Shown piece after piece: positions 36,384 to 50,552 of a stretch of 64,000 nucleotides of DNA. Numbering within the stretch: position 1 is the stretch's first letter; each line of letters begins with the position of its first letter. Under the pieces are notes generated by a model. It searched no databases and was not told the DNA's origin. It was given only the letters and a program-made list of their open reading frames with translations. Both the position numbers and the translations under genes were made by a program. This stretch comes from Camillea tinctor (taxonomy: Eukaryota; Ascomycota; Sordariomycetes; Xylariales; Xylariaceae), in contig MU394082.1 in NCBI GenBank assembly GCA_022578605.1, forward strand, positions 186,001 to 250,000, read 5' to 3'.

Positions 36384-39300
36384 TCACGTAGAACTGACAT
36401 TAGGAATTTTCTCCCGAGAAATACCTTCTACTGCTGCCCTCACGAGTTCTCCAATTGAGATACCACTCAATATCTTGAGGACAGGGTAGTTCACCAATAG
36501 AGCTTTTAGGAGCCACCCCCTGATTTCGACCGCGACGAGCGAATCGACTCCCAGCTCATCTAGACGAGTGACATCGATGTTCTCCTGATCCATCGCATCC
36601 ATATCAATTCTAAATAGTGCTCCTAGCTTGGCAAGTGTCGCGGCTCTGATGATCTGATACACCGCGTCTGTCGTCTTTGCTTCTAATAGCTGCGTTTCCA
36701 AAGACACCTGCTGTTTCGAGCTGGTCGGCGATGCGCCCGCACTCTCGCCTTCTAGTAGCATATGGCTGAACATTGGGTTTGAAACCCATTTCGGGAGGAT
36801 CTGTTCGTCTATCCGTACTTGTCTCGGACCCGCCGAGATTTCTAGCGTAGTGGCCGGGCTGGGTTTGCTCGCTATCACCGCTTCGGCAAATAATTGGTGG
36901 AAGACCTGCTCCGACATGTGTATACCTCCAAAATTGACCACCAATGAGTCTGTGTTGTGCTCCTTCGCCGTTATATATCCAGCACCGAGGATGAGGCAAA
37001 TGTCTATAACCGATGCAGCTAGACCGCGACGCCGTCTCTGCTCTGCCAAGCTAACCATGAACATATTCGATGCGGCATACAATGACTGGCCTGGCACACC
37101 AACGACTGATGAGAAGGAAGAGAAAAATACGAAGAAATCGAGCGTGTCTTCTTGGAATAGCTCGTTTAGGTATAGGCTACCTTCCACTTTGGGCCGCATT
37201 ATGTTCTGTGCAGTCTCAAGAGGTGTCTCGATCATGTTCATATCGTTCAGTACCACTACATATCTGTTAGTATGTCGAATCAATGCTAATAGGGGGGTGG
37301 GTGTTCAGGTATCCTTACTGGCACCTTGAGCTACTCCAGCAACGGGGGGCATAGTGGCGCATATTTCCGCATACAGCGATACCACCTTGGTCTTCTTTGT
37401 GATGTCACTAATAATAGTTAGTCAAGCTGTCTCCAGTACGGGGATTGGAATACAGGTATACGAACACTGCATAAACTTTGACAACAGCACCGAGGGTAGC
37501 CATTTCCTCTATCCATGTTTCGTCTATGTTAGGTCTCCGACTAGACATCACTACAAATCGAGCTCCGTGGCGAATCATCCATTCGCAGAGAGAAATTCCC
37601 AGAGTGCTAGTCAGGCCAGCAAGCCAGTACGTCTTAGAACCTGAAAACATGAGTTTGGAATCGACCGGTTGTGCTTTTGTAAGTACTTGAGTATCAGCAG
37701 TCCAGTTAAGAATGGACTGCGATAAGATGAAGTTCCGGCTTTCATGAATGTCGCCAACATTGATCACTTGGTGGTGTAGGTCCAAGGTCTCAAATACCGC
37801 GAGATCATTGCTGGCCTCTATAACAGCGTCTTGAAGATCGTTTTTGACTAGAGCCGAGTACCTGGCTTTCGGCACTCGGGACTCTCCACCAAATACCGTC
37901 TCTCTCGACTCGATTATACATGAAGACGGCAGCGCGGCACGAATGCGCTTTGCTATATAGCAACTTTCTTCCGAAGTTGAGAGATCTAGGAACAGAGCCA
38001 CCGAACTGGTCCCCAGACTCTTCAGAGCACGTTCAGGCGCATTTGGATGGATTTGGAAGCAACCGTGGCTCTTGTAATCAGAAGTCGAAGTAAAAGACAC
38101 CCTGAGGTTCTTCTTTCGTGCTTTCTTTGAGAAAATAGATATCGATTCGGGGGCTGGCTCGTGAATCAAGATGTTGTCGCCCTCCGTTAAATCTTCAAAG
38201 ACTGTGGCGGCTAGGTGATGCAAACTGACTAGGTAGAGGAAGGTCGTCTCTAGGCCCGTCTTAACGCTGGCCGGCAGTGTAACGGAAATGTCCGGTGAAA
38301 CTTGAGATGAATTCTGTGTTGACAGTGCTACTAATCTAGTTTGAGACTCTTTAGACTTCCCAATACTCAAGTAAAGTCGGCCATCGCCGACTACCTTAAT
38401 TGGAAATACCAAGGACTGGATCGTTTCGGCATCGCGTGGTCGTATCGTTTCCTGAATCGATTCTATAAGTTCTTCCTGGAGATTGTAGATGCTACCATCC
38501 TCGTGGACACTAATAATATGATCGCGGAGGGTAGTTGTGTTGAATATCGGTCGCTTCGATGAATTCAGACGATTATTCATTTCAGGACTAGGCACTAGTC
38601 GAGGCACTAATAACTCGCCCTCGTCATCTATAACCAACTCGCGTTCGATACCGGCATTGGTGTAAGTATCCTGCAACTCATCTTGCCAGGTGCCCATGAC
38701 CTTAAGCCGGAGTAGGGCCCCAGCAAGGATCCGAGCGTCCAGTCTATCAGGGGTCTCAAAGTCCAAGAACTGTATGTTAAGTCCGGGAAGCTCGTTGATC
38801 GCGCAGCGGAGTAGGCCAACCACCATATTCGCATGTGGATTGTTGGCCCGCCGACCTTGAGTGATCCAGAGGATAGTCCCTACCTCTTGCAAGAGTGCCT
38901 GTAGAGAAGTCCATTGTGATTGATCCAGGCCATCGAAAATCGGCTTATCTAGCTCGCAAAGGTTCAACACGGTTGTAGTCGAAGAAATATCTAGAGCTCG
39001 AAGATCTTGTAAGCTGCTCGCAGTATGGACAGAACCACAATACCGTTGAAGCAGGGGCTTTAACTGGGACAGCAGCCCAGAGCTTCTGGGGCTGCTGCCA
39101 CCAATCAGCACTAGATCTTGGAGTATTGTGCCCGAACCAAATGCTTCGGGACCATGGGCAAGCGGCTCGCGTAGTATTGCCATTCTCTTGTCGACAGCCT
39201 GGGACACGAATATTGCTATAGGCTGAACAAGGTCTGAGTTCGGGGTTTGCGTGTCGCAGCCAGAGAACCCAGTCTTGCGAAGCAAATCATCCCACTCATC

Positions 39301-42300
39301 AAGATTAAGACACGGTGACAAACCCCGTCCCTCGTCCCGACCTAACCACCACCCTGGAAAAGCACCAAACATGGTTCCCACGCGAGCGGGTGCATCTTTC
39401 AGCACTTCAAGCACTACAAGGTAACCTCCGGGCTTTAGAAGTCGCCGGGCATTCTTCAATGTGTCCGTGATGGAAGGAGTTGCGTGCAGCACAGCAGACG
39501 CTACGATCAGATCGTACGAGTGCTTCTCGAACCCCTGAGTGCAGGGATCTGCGCCGATGTCAAGTGTCTTGAAAATCATCCGGTCGGCGAAGCTGCCCAG
39601 CGTGGCTCGTGTGGATTCGAAGAATCCCGAGGATATATCGGTGAAAGTGTACGAGGAGAAAGATTGGGTCTCGCTCAAAATTGCCCTCGTGGCTCCTCCA
39701 GTGCCCGCACCAATTTCTAGACAATGTAACCTCGGACTGCGCTGGGTGATCTGCTTCATGATCCGCGAAAGGTATATTGTCTGTTCTTTCATACCGAAAC
39801 TGTTCTGGTAAAACTTTGTCAAAAGCTGGTCTCTCATACCGACCTCGATCGCCGTCATGCGATTCGTGGCGATATCCGGGAGGTTCTGGCCTATGGCATG
39901 CAGTAGTCGGAAGTCGATGATATCCTCGCAGCCTTTACAGAGTTCGGCTATGCTCTCAATAGTATCTGCTTCCCATGATGGTTCCCAGCAAGATGAGGGA
40001 CCACACCTAGACCTGGTGAGCATCTCGCTAGCGAATTTAAAGAGCTGCGTAAATGGCCCCTCATGCCTTGAGCTATCATCCATGGGAATACTTCGTTCTA
40101 AGTTGCGTAGATAAAAGCAAGCTACCCGCTCCATCTTGCGGGCAAGAAAATAGTGCTCCGGTGTTGCCAAATTATCAAAGACAACTTTTTCTGCATTCGG
40201 AACTGCGGGTGCCCAAAGGGTGGAGGAAAATAGATGTGTATCATCGTTGGCTGTGGCTGTCGAAAATGGCACACATAGAAGGCCCTCTACTTGAATCATG
40301 GCGTTATAAGAGTCAACAGGGAATATGTCAACGTCGCCGTATATTGATGTCGCGTCTTTCGGGTTGTTGGCATCAAAGGGTAACTGCCTCCCTTTCCACA
40401 TCTCAGACTTGCATAACTCAGGGTTGATTCTTACACGCCCAACCTTCGTCGGTACATGCATCGACCATATCTTGCCATCATTGGGGGCCGAGGCTGCTAG
40501 GATGATAGACTGGAACCCAACGTCTAACAGTGCCGGGTGGACTAATAAACTTGATTCCTTCACATTTGTGATGAAACCGGTAGCGGCGCCGAGTTTGCGC
40601 TCAAGGTTAGATAACCCCACGAATAGGTCAGAATACTGATACTCTAACTTCTCCAATGACTTGTAAAAGGTTTCTGATCTCACCTTTAATAAATTTGGAG
40701 CCCGCGGGTTTCTGGGAGGAAGGGTAAGAGGCGAGGACTCGCCGAACTGAATATGTATGTTGCCAGTGGCGAGAGAAGCAAGCATATCCCCCATCTTTGA
40801 TAAAGAAGCATTATAGCTAAACCTTGCAGTCATGTGTGTATCATTTCGGCAAATATTGGTCATAGAGAATAATGTTTCAACACTAGAATCCTCATTATCA
40901 AAGGTAAGGGCTTGTCCAATGTCGAGATCAAGAACTTCGATAAACGACACCGACTCTCCTCGAAGAGCTAGCATGGAGGCTTCTAGAGCTGCCACAGCAT
41001 ATCCAGCTGCAGGGAAAACGATTTGGTTTTGAAGCTGGTGGCCTTTCATCCACGGCATCTCCTTGGGTCTAAGCAGGTTTCGCCAACGCATCTCATACTC
41101 GGTGGAATCAGGACAAAGATGGCCAAGAATCTCATGCACAGGATCTGATCTTTTGTGGATAGCTTTTGTATATCTTGACTCGTGCCAATATTCGTTCTCA
41201 TGGTTCCACGGATATGAAGGAAGCCCTGTGACCAGCCCAGGCTTTCCATTGCTTGTCGCGAACAGTTCACAGGAATTTAAATTCACAGAAGCCTTTCCAA
41301 GATGAGTCGATATGTACCCGAGCCCATCAACAACAGCTTCAACGTCATTTTGACCCCGCTGAAGCAGTCCAGTGTACGGAATATCGTGGCCAAGAACCTC
41401 TTGGATGGTCTGGAGTACTGGTCCCTTCAAAGCGGGATGGGGTCCAACTTCAATAGCAAGGTCAAATGATCCAGTGGCGCATGCACGCTTAATACCTTGC
41501 ATAAAAAGGACGGGGTTCCGCATATTTGCATCCCAGTACGGGCCCTTCAGCGTTTCGGTCATTGTAGCGATGTCTTTCTCGTAAGCAGTAGAGAACCATG
41601 TGCACTCGGCATTCTCGGAGTATGGCAAGATTGGAATATCCAATTGCTCCAGGGAGTGAAGATAGTCTGCCGAGCAGGGAATCATGTGGTGTGAGTGGTA
41701 GGCCTTGTCAACTTTCAGACGTCTTACGAATTTCTTCTCGTCTTTCAGCACAATTCCTAACTCATCAATAACATCGGCATCTCCAGAGATCGTAATACTA
41801 GCCGGGGAGTTTACCGCTGCGACACAAGCACGACCTTCGAATTCGGGCTCTTGAAGAAGCTCTTGAATATCTTCGGCTGAACTTCCCACGGCCATCATAG
41901 CCCCAGGCTGCCCCTCTGCACCTCGTGAAAGCTTGGAATACACTCCACGGTAATAAGCAATGCAGATGGCGTCTTCTGCGGAAATTAATCCAACAGCGTA
42001 AGCTGCCCCGATCTCTCCTGAAGAGTGGCCCACAACGGAGCTAAAGTCAACGTGAGCCGAACGTAATATGTCGACCAATACAATTTGCACCGCTGTGCAC
42101 AGGGTTTGCGACATTGTGCTTGTGTTCATCAGAGACTTAGATTCGTCTTTGAGGAGTTCCTCGGTCAAGGACCATGTCGGTCTCTTCTCAGCTGGGAGAC
42201 ACGCTAAACGGGCTTCAAGTCTCTCCAGCATACGGCGAGCTGGTGGAGAGCTCACTATCAGCTCAGCGCCCATACGAGCCCATTGAGCACCTTGGCCAGT

Positions 42301-44115
42301 AAAAATCCCGAGAATCCGTGGATTTGATGTTCCCAAATTTTGACGAACCCGAGTGCTTAGACGTTCGCCGGAGCCCGACTTCACCGCCTCAAGTTTCTTC
42401 TGTATCTTGGAAGCAAGTTTGTCTGGTGTAGATGCAGAGAATGCAACTGAGAAGGGGAATCTTGAACGACGAGAATCAAGCGTGTATGCGAGATCTACCA
42501 TGTTGACATTGGCTCCCTCAGCGAGCAGATACTGGTGAAATGATTCCAAGTATCGGATTAGCGCAGCTTCAGATGCTGCGGAGAATATGAATGGCGGAAT
42601 GACTGGATTACTATCAGCACCAGGCGGACTCGTACATGGTGAATAACTCTCCAGGATAGCATGAGCATTTGCACCACCGAAGCCGAAGCTAATATAGGGA
42701 CTTGTGGTTAGTGGTTATTTTAGAAAATGACACCATGCAAAGAGAACCTGCACACTTGCCTGTTAACACTAGCCCTTCGAGGGCTACCAGACGGCACGCT
42801 TGGCCATGGTAGAGCCGAAGTTGGCACTTTCAGATGCGCAGTAAAGGGTTCAACACGCGGACTTAATCGGTTAAATAACATATTTGGTGGGATAGTTGAG
42901 TTTTTCATGGCTAGTGAAGCTTTGAGAATGCCTGCTAGCCCAGCTGTTCCCTCCGTATGTCCAATTACAGTCTTTATACTCCCCACAAATAGAGGGTCAG
43001 TCTTATTAGGGACCTTTGAGTTAAAGAAAGCAGAACTAATGGCTTCAGCTTCGACCGGATCACCAGCCGGCGTACCAGTACCATGTGCTTCGAAGTATTG
43101 AGGTCTATCCTTAGGGTTGCAAATATCAAGCCCAGCTCGATTATAGCAGTCAATTATCATCTTAGTCTGAGCCTCTGGACTAGGCCTGTTATCATTGTGT
43201 TAGCGAGGATCGAATGTAGTACTCGATATAGAGCATTACGGGACAGTTATCGAATAAAGCTTACATAGTGATTCCTGTAGTCTTTCCATCCTGATTCACG
43301 GCCGTTTCGCGTATAATACATTCGATATTATCACCATCGGCCTCAGCAGCGCTCAGTGTTTTCAAAATTACGGCCGCCACTCCTTCACCGCGTGCATAAC
43401 CATCAGCATCAGCATCCCACATACGTGATCTGCTAGTAGGACTAAGCATTTGTAGTTTGCTCTCGGTTATGTAAGTAAGGGGGTCTATCAAGAGATGAGA
43501 CCCTGCAGCAACGGCAACCCGGGAGCCGCTTGCACGTAGTTGCTGTACAGCATGGTGTACAGCATAGAGACTAGAACTGCACGCAGTGTCTATAGTCATA
43601 GATGGGCCATGCCAATCGAAGAAATAAGAGATTCGGTTTGACATAAGCGCTCGAGAGGTTCCGGTTACATGGTAAGTGCCCACGGACTCCTCATCGCGGC
43701 CCATGAAATGCTCATAGTCGCCAGCCATTAGACCAGCATAGACTGCCGTATCGGACCCTTGCAGGTCCTCGATTGTCTGTCCAGCATTTTCCAATGCCTC
43801 GTACACTGTCTCGAGAAGAAGCCGCATTTGTGGGTCTATGACATTGGCTTCTGCCGGGCTGATACCGAAGAACTGTGCATCGAAACGGCGAATTGCACGG
43901 TCTTCGGCTAGTAGGTACGACTGTTTGATATTCGTATGGCCGTGGTATTGGCCATTTTTGTGATAAAACCCCTTAGTGCTGAACCTCTCCTCCGGGATAT
44001 CCGTAAGTAAATCAGTGGGCGAGTGAAGGAGGTCCCACAGCTTTGACGGTGTGCACGCATTGCCAGGAAAACGACACCCACTCCCAATAATGGCAATTGG
44101 CTCTGGCTTTTCCAT
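36384..44115 (-). CDS. Highly reducing polyketide synthase, LovB type (KS-AT-DH-cMeT-ER0-KR-ACP)
   Basis: Iterative type I PKS of 2,486 aa. Five exons (44115-43265, 43185-42760, 42688-37466, 37407-37319, 37255-36384) sum to 2,487 codons exactly. Catalytic residues are visible in order: KS Cys179 in DTACSS with His318 and His360; AT Ser648 in GHSSG; DH His976 and Asp1148; C-methyltransferase SAM motif EIGAGTGG at 1417-1424; KR cofactor loop GLTSTLG near 2117 and YAASN at 2256-2260; ACP Ser2435 in LGVDSL. The 550 residues between cMeT and KR contain a pseudo-KR and ER-like remnant without the glycine-rich NADPH motif, so enoyl reduction must come from elsewhere. There is no condensation or reductase domain after the ACP. 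Intron 2 is GC-AG. The first in-frame ATG before [13 protein letters not shown] was taken as start. Confidence 0.93.
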
Positions 44116-45298
44116 CTTGAGGGGAGTTAAGCACCTCAAGGAACGTGTTTAGGTAGTATATAGGACTTCTAGACTTGAGCAACTAGAACACTCGAGCCGG
44201 ACGGACATGCTATATATCATAAAATCGGCAATGAAGAAAACATACACCTCCAATCAAATCAGTCAACCTTTCCTAATAGGCCCATCTGTCGATCTTAACG
44301 CTTGGGATGCACCCATATAGCCTCTTAGTTGAGTGGTGGGTATTGCAGATACCCCATGCAGTAACTAGATCCTCAGCACATATGTAGTGTACGTATGTAG
44401 TCTGTATAAGTTCGGGATCAAAGTTTTATGCCTACACACCAGGCATACATACCACACCACCCCAACCCAACATTGTGTCAGTCACATAGCTTTCCCCGGT
44501 CGTGATCCCAGAAACTAAAGATACACAACATTCCACGACCAATGGCGTCCTACTTTCTCCAAGCCGAGTACATACATACACAAGCCCCCTATGTCATTTT
44601 TAAGTCCAAATCTCTAACCGGACAGCGCCCACGCCTTCTGTGGCTTTCTTTTTTGGCTTTGACAAGGTGGTCGTACGATAGGGCCCGTCCCACCGGGAAC
44701 TAGGAAGTAGTATTTTTGGCTTAGAGCTAATGTGTCTTCCCGCCCCGTTGGTGTACGTTAGCTGCGGTACCGAGCCAAGTGCTGCCCCCGGCTCGAGTCC
44801 TGCAGGGAATGTCACTCTAAAAATGTGATAACATACGATAAGGACGTTGTTAGTCTAGCCTATACAACGTGCCATACATGAAAAAGGTGGGCGTGGTCAT
44901 TGGTGAATACTTTTAGGCCAGGCAGACCAGATAAGTGGCAGACGTAGGGGGGTGAATATGTCAGGTGATAAGTATCAAGGAACAAGGAAGCTGGCTTTAA
45001 AGTGGTTTCGAGTTCTTGGGTCTATAACACGCAGAAGAACCTAACCAAGCTAGTTATGTATTTATGGAGATCCACGTGATCCCCCCTGTAACTCCACCGC
45101 CTTCTTCTCTACCTACCTACATTACAGGAGTCGGTGTTGAAGTGTCAGCACAAGTACACTATACGCCTAACCTAGTAACCTCTTTGGTAGACTACAGCTA
45201 CCTAGATTATGTACATACCTGGGTGTCCTACCAGGCTTGTGTTAATTCCGGTTGGATCAAAGCTTGTTACTTCTATAACACTCCAACATCTACATAGA

Positions 45299-45334
<36 letters not shown>

Positions 45335-46975
45335 ATCCACGAAGATGGGCATTACAATGCGAACATCTCGCTTCCATATCGGGCCAAATTCATTCCACGC
45401 CGTCAAGGATTATTCTTCTAACTGTAGTCTACGCTCAAGACTTGCCTTCTTTAGATTTATCGTTCGGTAATAGTAAATACATATCTTTGCTAAACCTACC
45501 AGCCTACGATCCCTCCGGCAGGATGTCTTCCCCAGACTCATGGTAGCCTTGCTCACAATAAAGCTCGCATGCTACTCCGAATCATAGTTCCGCTAGTTAT
45601 TAGGGCTTGCTCTTTCTAGCAATGAATAGATCTAATGTTTCTTTTAGTCGTTTTTCTCGGCCGATATAAGTCTCTCGTAGGTAATAAACACAGTAGGATA
45701 GTAAGTCCCAGTATTTCAACACGCTTTCAGGCTTCATCATATGACAGGGCGGATGGAATGAGCGCAAAATTCTTATCTTCGCTGCAAGCCCACTTTCCAT
45801 TTCTCTGCTAATTTGGGGGCGTTCTCTTCCCAAGACTATCCTATTGTCGCCGTATTGTGCCCTAGGTACCTATGTATGAGATACCTATCTAGTATCTCTT
45901 CCGGAAATATGTATTATGTAGTGAATCATTCTAGGTCCCATTACAGTGTATCTGCTACCCGACTGTTAACTTATACTCCATCACAATATTTGGAGTGTCG
46001 TTCGAATAAAACGATATAAGATAGAGATTATCATCCTGTTGAGTCCACGCTCAGTTCTATAACCGAATGCTGGCTTATTCCTGGTTACTAGGATATCCCA
46101 GCTGCAAGTCTAGAGACTAGTGTTGTAGCGACCTTGACCGATGTCGACTGAACCAATCATCTTTGCCAATTCTAGACAGGAACGAGGTCTTGGGTCCGTA
46201 ACGATTTACACTGCAACACACCATATAGTAGGTGTATTAAGAAACCCGCACATATCATATACCCGAATCAGGAAATTAGTGTAACGCCCAAAATCTGGAA
46301 AGAAAAGGAAATGACAGACTATAATGGGATTTCCCGAGGCCATTAAGATAAACAGAACATCCAAAGTGCTATTTAATGGCAATACACTATTTCACAAAGA
46401 AGGCTAGACTGATGTCAGACAACTTACCGAGAACATTATAGTGCTTACTGCGCGAAGGACGGGAAATGGGATAAACCATTTGATAGCCCACGTTAGATTT
46501 TGCATATAGTACATGTACCATATTGGCCCCCTCTCCCCACTACCTACCATTCTTAAGTTTATGGGTATCAACAGCCACATGATTGGATATAGCTTCTCGA
46601 TCCGAGAGATTGTCCATTAAACAAAGCCAGGTAAGACCTATTTCGGCTCACAAAGGAATTCATCAACACTTAAGATCTACTGAAAAGAGCACTAAAAGGC
46701 CTATCTAGGCATCGCGAAGGAGTCTGATGTATCATTATTACTCCCTCCCCCTTGACACAAGAGGTGTCATATTATAGCAAGGAAGGACGTCATATAAGCT
46801 GTTTTGATCAAGGACATGGAAAGTCATATGTGCCTTAACGAATTGGTAATATTGTAAATATTCGGGGCTTCGGAGATACTTGCGATGCAATGCGTCTCCT
46901 GACCATACTTCATCATGGTTATACTATCTGATAAATGACTACCTAGGTAGTAAGTAGTAGATGGCCTCGGGTAGC
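44116..46975. other. PKS promoter and intergenic region
   Basis: About 2.9 kb upstream of the PKS and downstream of the trans-ER gene. It contains a (GA)n microsatellite at about 45303-45333 and short CTAGGTACCTA palindromes (about 45862). No regulator gene is present. Confidence 0.45.
45303..45333. repeat. (GA)n microsatellite
   Basis: About 15 uninterrupted GA units. Confidence 0.85.
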
Positions 46976-48137
46976 CTATTCTAGCAAAACTACCAGCTTT
47001 TTCCCCGATACACTTCCCGACTTCAAAGTTTTCAGCCCTTCCAATATTTTATCAAAGCCCTGTCCTACTACCTCTACAGGGTGTGCTTTAATGCCTCCAT
47101 TGTCGAGGAGTCTCTGAAAAACCTTGACAAATTCCACGGCCATATCGTGCTTCTCTGGATCTGCTGGACGCCCGTACTCCCCGTCTAGCTTCACCTCTTT
47201 CCCGAAAATCTCTAAGGTCATGACAAACTCGGCCTTCACAGCGTCGCGAGTCTTCCACTCCTTCGGGCACGCTTCTAGACAGGCATAGCGACCACCCGGG
47301 CGCCCGATGGCATCAAAACAACACGTAGTTGATTCCTGACACGTAATACAGTCAAGCGCATGGCGAAGTCGGCCTTTGGTATACAACTTGATCTCCTTAG
47401 CAACGTTAGGGGATGTGTAGTCAAATACAGCTTGGGCACCATAGGCCTTAACCAAGTCGAAATTTTTAGAAGAACACGTCACTACCGGATCCAGTCCTGA
47501 GCTGCCATGATAGGGTTAGTCAATGTTATGTTCAGAGTGCTCGGGCCAAATGCCACGTGCTGATGTACGGATCCCAAACTTACAGTCGCACCAATTGCGT
47601 CGCCATCGTCCCACACGCGGTACTTGCTCCGTAAACAAGCACAGGGAAGGGCTCTTTGGCTGGGTCGTCCGGCGACACCGTGATTTTCAGGGAACCCCAG
47701 AGCAAGGCGCACGCGGTGAACACTGCGGTTCCCAGGGTCGCGGCTTGCTCTAGTGGGAACCCCTCGGGTACTTTGAAGACCAAGTCTGCCGGAGCGAGCA
47801 CGTACTCGGCAAAGCTCCCACATTCATGGTCAGTTGGGTTTGACCCATGGACGATACCACATACAGCGTCACCTAGGTTCAGATCAGGACGAGTGGCGTC
47901 AGGTCTGACAACATGGCCCGCAAAATCCATCCCGATCAGCGCTCCAGGACTTGGAAACGCAGAACCCATTTTGTAGTCGCTAGGGTTGAGGGCGACAGCG
48001 GCGGTCTTGATCAACAAGGTGCCCGGCCGCAGCGCTGGGATGGGTATGTCGTCCACTACAACGGGCCGTCCTGACGGGTCTTCAATGACGGCCCGTTGCA
48101 AGTCTGGGATGGGCAGGGATGATGGTGTTGCAGGCAT
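46976..48137 (-). CDS. Trans-acting enoyl reductase (LovC/ToxD-like, MDR family)
   Basis: NADPH-dependent enoyl reductase acting in trans on the chain bound to a highly reducing PKS. Two exons, 48137-47584 and 47501-46976, give 359 aa, the usual size for LovC-type enzymes. The N-terminal half has the GroES-like fold (ALNPSDYKMG, IGMDFAGHVV, CGSFAEYV). The cofactor domain has YGASTACGT at 169-177, in place of the GxGxxG of zinc alcohol dehydrogenases, as in LovC. Across the intron it continues RLSGLDPVVTCSSKNFDL, then ALDCIT and GRPGGRYACLEACP, both typical of the LovC group. No zinc ligands are apparent. It lies 2.9 kb upstream of a PKS on the same strand whose own ER is degenerate, so it is the probable partner. 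Confidence 0.92.
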
Positions 48138-50552
48138 AGTGGGCCGGACTTAAACAAACTTGTATGTAACGGTAATATACTGGAGTTACCACTTCAGCCG
48201 CTGCTGAGCTTCCATACATGGACCTACGTACGCATGGAAGGGAGCCAGAAGTTGCTCGCGAGGATCCTACTTATAATGCACTTGGTTACATGAAAGCATG
48301 TTAGCTGCAGAGAGCTCATATCAAGTGGGCTGCAGATTGCCACGGTTGTCTCAGGTGATATTTTGGGCCCTTGGGTAGTTCACCGACCCCTCCAACTCGG
48401 CTTGGAACACAAGTTGTGGATTCCAGCAATGGTTTGGCTAGGTAGATCCTAGGGAGTGATTATTATATTCGAAATATTAAAGTGTCGAAGCCGATGGTTG
48501 GGGCTGGAAATGCGAATATCTATATCAATACTACTATGGTTTTTTTTCTCCTGCTGCTCTCACTGGTCCGAAGCATCCCAACACTACATGAATGTCCCCA
48601 CGCACGCAGGATTTTCTTCTTCAAATACCTTTAAGAAGATGTGCAGTACTGTATCCTCATGAATTAGTCCGGAAACTACGTCGGTCGCCACAATACTATC
48701 GTTTCCTACCCAGCCATCGACCAATGATGTGTCATTGTACGCGCAAAGTAGAAACATTCTAATAGTTATCCCAATGAAAGATAATTAGTTGCACTGCTCG
48801 CAGGCGTATATACATATGCTAGGGCTATAGTAGTTGTTTATTATGCATAACTTGACAGAATAGTAGTGTTAACGCATTGATAGGTCCATTAGAGATTTGA
48901 ATGTTTCTCGTTGCTATTGAATCTTGGATTCTTTAATAGAAACTTATTTCTTTTCAATACACAAAGAGTAAGGTGAAATAGTCATAACACCTTGTTGATC
49001 AATTACTAGGTACAATACATTATAGGTATACCTAGGTACCTACGTAGGTAGTGTATATATTTGATTCTGGCTCGACATGATTCCAGGTACTAGGTTTGTA
49101 TTAACTTAGTATAAGGCTTAGCAACATCACATACTGATGGGAAGTGCTCCGGAAACTAGAGAGACTAAAAAATCAGACTAAGGGTTAGGAGAAGCTTATC
49201 TGGCCAATGAGGTTAACCAAGTGACATTGACTAGGGTAGTTATGTATAGCCAGTAGGGGTTATACTAGCATGTACTAACGTACCACAAGCTATATCAATA
49301 TAACGTTAGCATGTTACGTGCCAGACATACTTGAGCTACTAGTATTGATGCAAGGTAATGTGAGTGAGAGTACATGAAATAGGTACACTAACCCTAACTA
49401 TATCAAGGTTCTTGATTCCCAGACCGGCAACGTCCGTCTTCACGTTTTATGGTGTTATGAATTATTGGGAAAATGGAAGACAAAAAAGATTAACCTAGTA
49501 AAATTACGGTTACTTCTCATGTCGGAATCTGCTCCGAAAATGAAAACTCAACGCCTAGTTTGCATATATGCATGCAGGATGAGCACTTGATTTTCACACA
49601 CCGCCCATGAGCCTGGAGTATATGCTACGCTAACAATGCACCATCAAGTGTTCCGCAAATGATTTTTCTTTCTTTCTTTTTTAGACTATATTGACTAAAG
49701 CAAATTCTAAAAAGAGAGTAATACAAGGATTGATACTATAGGTTCACATACAACTCGTGACTAGACTATATAGGTAATTTGCCCCCTGACGTACTTATGG
49801 TAAGGGTCCAATGACAATTTTTTTTTTTTTTTTTTTTTTTTTTAGGTATATAATATAATCTGTAACGATCTCTACATAAAATAAACTGATCTAGAAAGCA
49901 CCGGGCAGAATAGTTAACTCGGATATGGTGATGGCACAGGTATAGTTTCGTTAGCTACGTTGTTTACATTAATACTTCAGCCTCACGGTCTAGCATCAAC
50001 AACGACGACAAATCAAATGAACAAGCCACATCGTTACACAGCAGTGTTCAGAATAATTCCTAAACCAGTGCTACTCTGGAAGTAACATGTCATTTTCCCA
50101 TTCCCAGCCAGGCTGCATAGGACCCCAGTATAGTAAGTAAGCTGCGAGCCCTTTTGTCGCCATTCTCGGCAATGCGGAGATGCAGGCGATCCTGGTTCCA
50201 AGTGAATGGTAGGGGAGGTATCAATGCCCAATAATAGACACTCCCGATTCATATTCTAGCCGAAGGATGGAGAGCTGCTTTGGCGATCACTCAAATCGGC
50301 ATAGAATCAATGACCACATTCATTGGCAGACCATAGTAACGTAAGCGACATAGAATCCTGAAGTAGCAGTTCTTTCATCGGAAGGGTATATTCATGCTAA
50401 ATAAAGAGGTGTAAGGTCGTAAAAGTAAATACAGGGTTACGTTCCATATACTATGAACATGCTATGTACGTAAAATGTCGCCCATATGAAACCCGATCAC
50501 GAATCCTGGGTCATGCCGTAAATAATTTTCTCCTTATTGCATCTTTTCTTTC
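48138..50552. other. Intergenic region, 2.4 kb
   Basis: Contains a T run of about 26 at 49818-49843 and palindromic ACCTAGGTACCTACGTAGGTA-like sequence near 49029-49051. No gene was recognised. Confidence 0.45.

Noticed and set aside
45303..45333. Regular repeat that might be mistaken for a CRISPR-like array
   Set aside because: It is a plain GA dinucleotide microsatellite without spacers, in a eukaryotic genome.
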